From NCBI GenBank assembly GCA_907163375.1, contig CAJQUW010005765.1:434001-498000 (forward strand): a stretch of 64,000 nucleotides of DNA, in the 5' to 3' direction. Under the pieces are notes generated by a model. The model did no database searches. It was not told the origin of the DNA and was given only the letters and a program-made list of their open reading frames with translations. Each line of letters begins with the position of its first letter. The stretch's first letter is position 1. This document shows, piece after piece, positions 56,695 through 64,000 of the stretch. This stretch comes from Prostheceraeus crozeri (lineage: Eukaryota; Platyhelminthes; Polycladida; Euryleptidae). The position numbers and the translations under genes are program-made.

Positions 56695-56805
56695 TAATTT
56701 GAAAATCCTTTTTACGTGAACAGGCCGTCATATCGGTGAAAATTTGTAAGATTGAATAATAATACAGCAGCTTGGCTAACTGATAACTTTTTTGATGCAA
56801 TTATT
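56695..56805 (+). repeat. Inverted copy of the Penelope 3' tail
   Basis: ATGTAATTTGAAAATCCTTT through GGCTAACTGATAAC matches the tail at 55795-55935 but in opposite orientation, so the Penelope fragment 55780-56624 is flanked by inverted tail copies, a known pseudo-LTR arrangement. Confidence 0.8.
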
Positions 56806-57637
56806 CATCATTCTGTTGATATCATCAAACATGGCTGATAGCATTTCTTCGGTGCAAACGTCTTTATTTACTGTCTTTTCTTTTCTGTCAAGTTGATTGT
56901 TGATCTTTGGCTATTGATTTATACGGCCGATCTCGGATTAGATATTTATTTTTTAATTTGAAGACAAATCAATAGAGATGTTGTTAATTGAAGAAATGGC
57001 ATAATTGTCGATCTCGGTTTAGATATCTATGTTTCAATGCAAAGATAAAACAAAAGTCAATAACAAGTTTGAATCTAACTTGGTTGTAATGCAAACTAAT
57101 CCACGATTGAAATAGCAGCTCAAAAAACTTGTTTTTCCACCAATACGAGCTATAAACCTAGCGAAGGTTGAATGTCCCCCGTAGGTTGAACAATTTTTAT
57201 GCTATGTAGCCTATGTTGAAGCAATGCCATGGTTTTTAACTTTTGACCTTCCAAATTCCAATTTCGGAACTGTAATGCATCGATGTAAGTGCCTTACACA
57301 GGGTGCCCATCAAAAATCGGCAAATTTCCAGGTAAGCAAGACAATAGATAATTATTCATTCTCATTTCATTGAACCAAGAGAGATGGAGAGGCCGGCTTT
57401 TTCTTGATCGGAGCACAGAATTCTCATTTTTCAAGAAAATACTATAAATGTGTCCAACCTCCCGGGACAATGGAAATATTATCCCTCGTTGTGTAAACAA
57501 AGTATGAATAAGCAAAGTACATTATATTATGCTGTCATGAACCTTCATTACAGAGCCTTCGGTTGACCCATGCTGTCTGAAAGCAGACTAGTACGGTCCA
57601 AAAAGTGAATGAAATCGCCAATACAAGGATTAACTTC
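56806..57637. other. No gene recognised
   Basis: AT-rich; no supported exons. Confidence 0.4.
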
Positions 57638-58125
57638 TCAAACATCTTGCTCATTGAGGGATATTGGACGAAAATTCTTTATTACTGGCTTCCTGCATTT
57701 CGGGATGGGAACGACGTCGGCTAATTTCCAACAGGATGGAAATTCCTTATTACGGACAGAATTTTCGAAAATTTGTTGCAAAGGATAAGCCAACCAAAAT
57801 GCAACCTCCTTTAGTATACGGTTTGGTATTTCATCACTACCGGATGACTTTAATGTACCGGAACACTTTAAATGTGTCAGTGCCTGCCAAACATCGTGAA
57901 AGGATAACACGAGATGCCAATTTTCGTCTTTGAAATTCTTCAGTTCATCGTCATTTCCATAATTACAATTACTCTCAAATTCAGTTTGTATCTCAGAAAT
58001 AAAATTCTCAATGCTTTCAAATTTGGAAATAAGTGCATCATGGCAGCTTGATAAAGATTTTTCCGCGGAGCTCGTTGACCACTCTCCAGATGTGCATAGA
58101 GGACGCAATCTGTCTGTTTGTCCAA
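57638..58125 (-). pseudogene. LINE reverse transcriptase N-terminal fragment
   Basis: On the minus strand: ALTHLKCSGTLKSSGSDEIP, then NRILKEVAFWLAYPLQQIFE, then SCWKLADVVPIPKCRKPVIK and NFRPISL. These are the first RT blocks of CR1/Rex-like LINEs. The frame ends at FRPISLNEQDV with no motif A, so only this part is present. It is a different family from the LINE at 2.8-4.8 kb. Confidence 0.85.
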
Positions 58126-58677
58126 ATGCGCTTTGAATTTGCTATTTCATCGAACACTGTAATCTTACAGTGATGATATAAATGCCATTGTCTTTACCGA
58201 TATCCGATGCCATCTCAAATTGATTAGAAGTTTAAGATGCGTTACTACTGGATAGCGAAACACAACTTAAGGAAATGAGAGAAAGGGCAACACGAAGATT
58301 TGTATAAAGTTCCTCACGCATTTCAGTCACATCATCAAGCGAATAGATGCCCGTGGAATCAGTAATTGATAAAAGAAAGAGAAGATCATCAATATTTGAT
58401 TAACGAAAGTCTAAAAACTTTACTAGTCTGTAATTTCGTCGAGCGCCCTGACCAAAAACACTACAGACTTATGATTTGAGGAATAAAGTGACGGACCAGT
58501 TCCAGCATCTTCCTAATAAACCTCTTGCAGACCTGAGTTGATCCAAAATTGATCAAGGACAGAATTATGTCTGTTTGGAGATTTCACGCAGTTATGTAAG
58601 GGAAAATGATTCTCAAATCATCGAGTATGAAAATTATTGAAGTCATCAGAGATCACAAAATTAGTATTTGGAAAATG
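58126..58677. other. No gene recognised
   Basis: Spacer between LINE and Penelope fragments. Confidence 0.35.
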
Positions 58678-58985
58678 CTAACAAGAAAATCCGAAGTCTA
58701 ATTCCTTGCTGAATTGAATCGACGGATTCAGGCTGTTGAGGAGGGATACAAACTCATGAAATTCTTGTAGACTGTGTGTCCAGTTTAAAATAACGTCATC
58801 AACATAGCGCAACCATAATGTTGGAGGATAAACTCCAAAAGATAGTGCATGGTTCAAGGCCATCTCTTCAAATCGTGTCATGAACAAGTTAGCCGCTACA
58901 GGGCCTGTTGTTTTGTATAAAGAAAGAGCGACTGTTGTTTTGGATACAACAGCCTGAATCCGTCGATTCAATTCAGCAAGGAATT
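58678..58985 (-). pseudogene. Penelope RT motif C region, inverted relative to the rest
   Basis: Minus-strand frame: GPVAANLFMTRFEEMALNHA (end of motif B), YPPTLWLRYVDDVILNWT (motif C, YVDD) and LNSLNPSIQFSKELDFGFSC. Its last part, LNPSIQFSKEL, is also encoded on the plus strand at 58945-58985. The two copies thus meet as an inverted duplication, with the RT core flipped relative to its downstream part. Confidence 0.85.
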
Positions 58986-59312
58986 AGAAGTGAATGGTAA
59001 AACGTGAAAGTGGTGCCTTCTCTTTCTCAGTCTATCGTAAGCGGACTCACACTGATAGTTACCTTCACCGTCAGTCTTCTCATCCACGGTCTGCGTTTAA
59101 GGGAGTCGTGAATTCTTTGACTTGCAGAGCAAAGTCTATTTGCTCACAACAACACATCGATGGTGAGAGGCAGCATCTGAGAAGTGCTTTACTGAGAAAT
59201 GGCTACAGTGAAGCTGAATTTAATCGGAGCTGGTTACAGAGATCCAGCCTTAATGACTGTGAGAATAAGACTTTTAGACACCCGATTCCATATATCAGAG
59301 GAGTGTCTGAAA
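58945..59312 (+). pseudogene. Penelope RT C-terminal part, plus strand
   Basis: Begins LNPSIQFSKELEVNG, then, after a short frame change, GAFSFSVYRKRTHTDSYLHR and SSHPRSAFKGVVNSLTCRA, the usual motif after RT. It goes on to FRHPIPYIRGVSEN. The frame ends soon after GTGTCTGAAA, the left copy of a 10-bp duplication. Confidence 0.85.
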
Positions 59313-59480
59313 ATGAAAATACGGAGAAGTGATCCGGTATTATATCATTGTGTATTACTTCATCTCTCATGTGACTTTCCGTACATTCATACGTGACCAA
59401 GCTTGCAAGGCGAAACGTCGTGTATTAATAATATCTCTTCTTTTTTGTATCCGTTGAAACTTGGTTTTTTTCTCTCTACA
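59313..59480. mobile_element. 168-bp insertion in the Penelope linker, 10-bp duplication
   Basis: GTGTCTGAAA occurs at 59303-59312 and again at 59481-59490. Removing one copy and the interval restores the IRGVSERIATVL reading. The interval contains a GCTTGCAAGGCGAAACGTCG stretch, similar to hammerhead-type Penelope tails, and ends in a pyrimidine-rich TTTTTTTCTCTCTACA. It may be a tiny Penelope-tail insertion. A spliceable intron is less likely because no GT fits the frame. Confidence 0.55.
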
Positions 59481-59903
59481 GTGTCTGAAAGGATCGCGAC
59501 GGTTTTGAGAGAAGTTGATGTGGAAGCGACCTTGCAGCCGAGGACTACCCTCCGTTCCCTTCTTGTTAGGAAGAGACCAGAGCCCGCCACTTTACTTGGT
59601 TCTGTTTATAAAATTACATGTGAGGAGGCTGATTGTGACTGGGTCTATGTAGGTGAGACTGCTCGCCCCATTGAGCAGCGTCGGAAAGAACATTGTCGTG
59701 CTCTTCGAGACAAAGATGTTTCTCGCTCTGAATTGGCCCAACACTCAGTTTTTTGCAACCATAATATAGACACTCATAGTATCACTGTCATTGATAGAGA
59801 ACCAAGATGGAAGAAACGGATTGTGAAAGAGTCCTTATGGTCACGTCGTCTCAATTCATCTAATCGAGTGAAGCATTCTTTGAGTGCGGCCTGGGATTTT
59901 TGA
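59481..59903 (+). pseudogene. Penelope GIY-YIG endonuclease, open to natural stop
   Basis: VSERIATVLREVDVEATLQP and RTTLRSLLVRKRP (linker) lead to GSVYKITCEEADCDWVYVGE, the GIY-YIG strands. Next come TARPIEQRRKEHCRALRD with the conserved Arg and His, LAQHSVFCNHNIDTHSITV, and KKRIVKESLWSRRLNSSN with the catalytic Glu. It ends AWDF*. The endonuclease is uninterrupted, but its RT is broken by an inversion and an insertion, so the element is dead. Confidence 0.88.
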
Positions 59904-60333
59904 CTTAATTTGTGTCCATTTTTTCTGTTTTGTATCTTCACAGCTAGTTACTTTGATTTTCTTACGTCTTTTTATTTCGATTTCGCATCATTTTACTGTT
60001 TTAATTTTGTCTAAGTAGTCCGGTCTTATCATTTTTTGTATGTGAGCAGAAAATATGCCTAAGTACGTTTACCTGAAATTTGGTGACGACTGATCTGTAT
60101 ACTTGAGGTCCCATTGAGAATATTATATGTATATCATACCGAACCGGATTTAAAGCTACAGGAAGAGCGATTTGGCTGATGTTTTTCTTCCTTAAGTTGT
60201 CAGATATACTATATTTGATGTTATTTTTAAATTATAAATGATAAACACCTATAAATTGGCAAAAATGCGTATGTTAATAAGTCAACAAAATAATACAAAA
60301 GTTGTGTACGTATTAAACTTCTTCATTGTCAGC
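59904..60333. other. Penelope 3' flank and Speedy gene 3' region
   Basis: T-rich sequence after the endonuclease; on the minus strand this is where the 3' UTR of the Speedy/RINGO gene would lie. No canonical AATAAA found close to the stop. Confidence 0.4.
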
Positions 60334-60465
60334 TTACATTGCTGAGGCATCTGGTCCTCGAGGAATGTGGTTGTCAGATTCCCGCAAGTATGACCGCACC
60401 GCACCTCCATGGTGTGCTGGACGAGTTCGACTCCATAAGTAATGAGAAGAGCACAGCGCCATCAG
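60334..60465 (-). CDS. Speedy/RINGO protein, terminal coding exon
   Basis: After an acceptor (TTGAAG, exon start at 60465) the frame reads LMALCSSHYLWSRTRPAHHG, then GAVRSYLRESDNHIPRGPDA, and ends SAM*. It aligns with the Speedy/RINGO box end of vertebrate Speedy A, where MAIAPTHYIW, HHSGAVRNY and HLPRGP are found. The exon joins in phase 0 to 61995. Speedy proteins bind and activate CDK1/CDK2 without cyclin. The protein ends soon after the Ringo domain, so it has little C-terminal tail. Confidence 0.88.
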   Translation of the reverse strand: MMALCSSHYLWSRTRPAHHGGAVRSYLRESDNHIPRGPDASAM

Positions 60466-61224
60466 CTTCAACGAAATGTACACATTCTTGGAAATGAAAA
60501 ACATTGACTTCAATGAGGTCATGGAATGTTTGCATAATGATACGATGACATGAATCAGAATTACGCAACCACAAAAGATGAGTTTTCTCCATTTTAATCA
60601 AATGACACTAAGAATATCAATCCATGATCGACTTTGATGTTTCACTTCAACATGTTACTATAATCTACAGGGTAACCTGTAAGAAATCAAGAAATCTAAT
60701 GTACAGACAGCCCTATCTAGCAAAAGCAAGCACAACTTTATTCAGAAAGAGCTTTAGGGATTTTTAAGAAAATTATTGATCAAAGAATGTTGACGTATCA
60801 AAAAATCGTAAGAATGAAAAGCTTGATTCACCTTATAATCAATGTTACAATCGCAGAAATTATTAATTATTTATTATTATAAATAATTAATAATTATTAA
60901 TTATTTAGAAATTTACAATCGCAGAATTAGATTCATCTGCGCGCGCTTCGGTTTCCTAGAAAGAAAGGGTTATATGCAGCCTTAATATCGAAATGGCACA
61001 TCACAGAATTAGACAACTTGCTCCTTCTCGAATGGATAATTCGTGTATCGCTTGCTATTGGAAATGGCAAACAATAAGCTGTCAGCAGAGGACACCAGAG
61101 CCAATGAGAGATGCGTGCGTGCTGTGATGTCACTTCGCATACACCCAAACACACATCCCTGTCTCGGCTTCGATTCAATGTATGCAATATACAGTGAGCA
61201 GTGCCGAGGAGAGAATGTGAAAAC
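60466..61224. other. Speedy intron, first part
   Basis: Intronic. An AT-only palindrome (AATTATTAATTATTTATT and inverse, 60863-60912) lies here. Open frames of 90-98 codons on both strands at 60933-61312 overlap each other and show no domain. Confidence 0.5.
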
Positions 61225-61505
61225 ATCAAGTGAACTAATTTTCGTACGCCTGCTACTTTCTTTAATAATGATCGGAAGGGCCAACATTATGGAGAAAACT
61301 TGTGGGCAATGATCTGAATTCTTCGAATCTGAAGGAATTTTGGCTATCGAAGCACTTTGCTGGAACTCACATTAATCCGCAAGCGACGCACGACTTTTTT
61401 TCCTATCTCTGTAAGGTATTAGGAATTCCTTCTTGCCCACTTAATAGGTTCCTCTATGTGCCGTCAGTTTCGTATTAATCACACTTCTAGCAAACCGAAG
61501 CAGAT
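61225..61505. repeat. Unoccupied paralogue of the 14.5-16.6 kb site
   Basis: Inverse orientation copy of the sequences flanking the 1.8-kb transposon at 14707-16525. At 61305-61320 the two flanks are contiguous (minus strand GAATTCAGATCATTGC), with no transposon. It serves as a natural empty site and shows the repeat was already dispersed before the transposon arrived. Confidence 0.82.
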
Positions 61506-61994
61506 AAACAAAATATTTAATTCTGTGGTTACAATATTGAACGTCCTTTTCCTACGTCCTTTCGGTAAGAAACTAATTAACCAAGCAATAATACTTTAGA
61601 CTACGCATATTCAATTATGGATTACATGTAGCTTTGATCGATGAATCTTTTTCGAACACAAATCGATGTTAGGTCTGCAATCAATGCATTTACAATCATC
61701 CAACTTTCAAAAATCGTAGATTAAAACTTTTTCTTCAAATGTTGGCTATCTAAACATCGTAGTAGGTTATGACTGTGACCTTAAAGGAAGTGCTTGACTT
61801 TTTCCATTTAGATAAAAAGACGCAACAAACATGAAGCAATTGTCATGGATAAGAGAATGCTCGTCTTTGATAATGATTGTGCTAAATGTTTGATGACGCA
61901 GTACTAATTTCTCGAACGTTGAATGGAGAAAGCAGCTGATATTTTTCGATAGAAATGCGGCATCCAAAATTAAACTGCTGAATCTAAAACTCAC

Positions 61995-62166
61995 CTCCTC
62001 ACAACAGCGGCGACTGACAATTGCTCGATAGTTCATTCGGGCCCAGAGATCTTCCTTTTTGGAAAGAAAGCTAACAAGCTTCTCTCTCCAGTACGGTCCA
62101 AGCGCCCAAGGAAATATTTCATACTTAAGATTTTCGTCATCCTCCTCCACATCATGGGCCAAATAT
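61995..62166 (-). CDS. Speedy/RINGO protein, internal exon of the Ringo domain
   Basis: Acceptor GGTATTCCAG (exon start 62166), donor GAG followed by GTGAGT (exon end 61995); 172 bp, one base then 57 codons. It encodes [20 protein letters not shown], then [20 protein letters not shown], then [17 protein letters not shown]. The VEED...[10 protein letters not shown] and [12 protein letters not shown] segments are hallmarks of the Ringo/Speedy CDK-binding domain. The N-terminal half of the domain should be in an upstream exon at higher coordinates; I did not find it before 64000. The 1.5-kb intron to 60465 contains the paralogous empty-site repeat. Confidence 0.93.
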
Positions 62167-62738
62167 CTGGAATACCGCTACAATATTAGTGCTTTTAAAA
62201 TGCAAGCATGTGCATGCAGCATTAATGTCATGCAACCGATAAATTTTCATGATGACTTGACGATACAAGACAATACACTTACTCATAAAAAATTGTAAGA
62301 AACAGAATTTTTAAGATAAGAAGTCATTTTGATAAATGTCAAAATTGTTTATGAAATTCATCAGCAAAATATAAATCCCATGTTACAATCAACAACATTC
62401 TGAGGAAAATTTGTCAGCACGTGATTCAAACAAATCGTGAGAAAGCAACGGATTTCTGTCTCTTTTGGATAACAGCAGCAGCAAGAGAAAGGAAGATACA
62501 AACTAGACAATTAATGATGAATAGTGATTAACGAAAATGAATCAATAATATAAATCCAATGATTTTGGCAAATCAATAAGCAGTAGTCTCACTTAAATCA
62601 ACGCTGGGTCAATTCTTGGAAGGACCCCAATTGGTTACCATTTTAGTGAAGAACACATTTCTTGCAAGTTTAATTTGAAAATTTAGGCATTCAAGTGCCA
62701 ATGTCGAATTGTAATAGGTACGTGAAAAAACAAAAATC
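62167..62738. other. Speedy intron, upstream part; nothing recognised
   Basis: AT-rich. No Ringo-domain exon found on the minus strand here. Confidence 0.4.
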
Positions 62739-63127
62739 ATTCCAGTGCACGAGTAAGTTAAAAACGCAGATCTTCTGTGTCAGACGTTTCGCGTACCAGC
62801 CGCTTTATCAATGGCAAAAATCTATTACAAATTTTACAGAGCGAGTTTATATAAAGATTTATTAAAACCATGATACGAGTTCGTGACGACGGTTTAGAGA
62901 CGGCTTCAATTTTCCAATTAACTGTGATTCACTGATACTACCAAAACCAGTATCAGCAAATCACAGTTAATTGGACGATTGAAGTCGACTCTAAACCGTC
63001 ATAGTTTTGCCAAAAATTTTGTATAAACTCGCTCTGTAATAGATTTTTGCCATCGATAAAGCAACTGGTAGGCTAAGCGTTTGGAGCATAAGATTGGCGT
63101 TTTTAACATACTCGTGCACTGGAATAA
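62739..63127. repeat. Palindromic pair of Penelope-like tails
   Basis: ATTCCAGTGCACGAGTAAGT at the left meets its inverse at 63127. The arms run inward through TTTGCCATTGATAAAGC and AAACTCGCTCTGT to a centre near 62942 (TCACAGTTAATTGGA). Each arm contains GATAAAGCnnCTGGTA followed by a GCGAAACGTC or GCGTTTGG segment, a degenerate hammerhead-like Penelope tail. No coding sequence. Confidence 0.75.
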
Positions 63128-63514
63128 TTTTTGGGGAGAGATTATCAACATTTTTGTTCTTTTCTTATTTTGAACCTCCCGACTAAATCCATCAACTATG
63201 TAATAGGTACACACGTGAACCTAACATGCACTGCAATATGCGCCAAGCAGCAATCTTAGAAGCAAGTGCTTGTACTAGCAAATGTCACATACACGCATTG
63301 TGATACAAACCATTATCAGACTTTTTTCTCATATTTTACTTCAGCTTTTGTTGCAAATAAGTCTATTATGTTTATTACAAAGACTTAACATCAAGCAAAA
63401 TTGTGAAAATACATGAGAGTAGCTCTACTGGAGCGTGTTATAACATTCAACAACAGCGAAGGACTGCAATCTAGTTACAGGACTGAATTCCATTTCATAC
63501 TATTCCATAGAATT
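63128..63514. other. No gene recognised
   Basis: AT-rich sequence between two palindromes. Confidence 0.35.
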
Positions 63515-63700
63515 ATTAGAAAAAGTATAGAGAAGCTCCAAGCTTCAACTTTCAATTTATTGACCAATATTTCGGTTTCTCAACCAGCATCAGGGTCAGA
63601 TAGCATTAATGAATGGCCCTGATGCTGATTAAGAAACCCAAATATTGGTCAATAAAATTAAAGTTGCAGCTTAGAGCTTCTCTATATTTTCTCATTATTT
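63515..63700. repeat. Second palindromic pair of Penelope-like tails
   Basis: Arms of about 80 bp around 63605: TTGACCAATATTTCGGTTTC and AACCAGCATCAGGG recur inverted as CCCTGATGCTGATTAAGAAA and AATATTGGTCAA. Read on the minus strand, CTGATGC, a GGTT/AACC stem, GAAA and GGTC resemble a hammerhead plan. Confidence 0.78.
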
Positions 63701-63734
63701 GATGTAATACTGTTAAAAGAAAATTCCAATATCT

Positions 63735-64000
63735 TTATATTTCACAGTGCTATAATCTCTATGATTATTGCTTCCATAATCTAGTTTATGCTTTCCAAAG
63801 TGTGCATAAATTTCAAAGAGTGCAATAAACAGTCTTTATTACACTCCTTCATTGAAATACATTAGCACATAGAAAGTTTTTCATCCTCTACAACGCAAAT
63901 CATGCATAGAATTTGCATAGAAATGCATGTACAATGGACAGAGAAGCAGGCTATCTGATTTCAAAATTGCTTTGGTTTGATTTTCAAATCATGTTAAGGA
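63735..64000. repeat. Dispersed repeat, copy 2, cut by window edge
   Basis: Near-identical to 34957-35203 apart from a replaced block at 63886-63927. It continues beyond the window. Confidence 0.85.

Noticed and set aside
60863..60912. AT-only palindrome
   Set aside because: Low-complexity A/T sequence easily forms palindromes; no flanking duplication or other copy seen.
61009..61312. Overlapping 90-98-codon frames on both strands in the Speedy intron
   Set aside because: They partly overlap the dispersed repeat at 61225-61505 and have no domain; treated as chance frames.

Overview
This is eukaryotic, AT-rich DNA, almost certainly from a marine invertebrate deuterostome, with an echinoderm as my best guess. 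Three things point that way: split exons with GT-AG signals, a Speedy/RINGO cell-cycle gene, and an extreme variety of transposons. These include Penelope-like elements with hammerhead-type tails, foldback elements, hAT, mariner, piggyBac-like, LINE and Gypsy-type elements. The palindrome TAGGCCTA and its variants also recur across the window. There is no bacterial gene organisation, CRISPR array, rRNA or tRNA that I could see.

Layout. 1-9 kb: a foldback repeat (1541-2012), a broken RNase H-bearing LINE on the minus strand (2830-4790), and a complete but dead mariner with TA duplication (4843-7156). 8.3-16.5 kb: copies of a TAGGTAGAGTG-ended repeat, a likely host exon for a two-membrane-segment protein with a PPPY tail (9459-9971), a hAT MITE (10149-10910), and a 1.8-kb element (14707-16525) whose unoccupied paralogous site is at 61.3 kb in the same window. 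18-28.6 kb: a Penelope-like element whose intact reverse transcriptase (18235-19860) is separated from its GIY-YIG endonuclease (28335-28601) by an 8.46-kb insertion. That insertion is bounded by inverted arrays of a TGACGCA motif and itself holds a piggyBac-like element and further Penelope fragments. 29.5-36.3 kb: long-armed foldback elements and another Penelope fragment. 36.5-38.9 kb: an almost intact hAT with a perfect 8-bp duplication. 39.7-47.1 kb: a degraded cysteine-rich repeat protein, a likely secreted host protein exon (41411-41755), an unclassified TIR element and a second hAT (45733-47102). 48.5-53.2 kb: Penelope and mariner scraps, then an LTR element with identical LTRs that lacks reverse transcriptase. 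54-60 kb: LINE, mariner and Penelope fragments around one probable host exon (54827-55037, minus). 60.3-62.2 kb: the last two coding exons of a Speedy/RINGO gene (minus), whose upstream exons should lie beyond the right edge. 62.7-64 kb: palindromic Penelope tails and a dispersed repeat that runs off the window.

How it fits together. The host contribution is small: one firm gene (Speedy/RINGO) and three or four candidate exons. Everything else is a layered deposit of mobile DNA, much of it nested, so that element boundaries can be read from target-site duplications and paralogous copies. The strongest leads are the 8.46-kb iteron-ended insertion, the near-consensus hammerhead motif at 22290-22329, the empty site at 61.3 kb, and the recent RT-less LTR element. 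All family assignments are from reading translations and motifs by eye; no database search was run.
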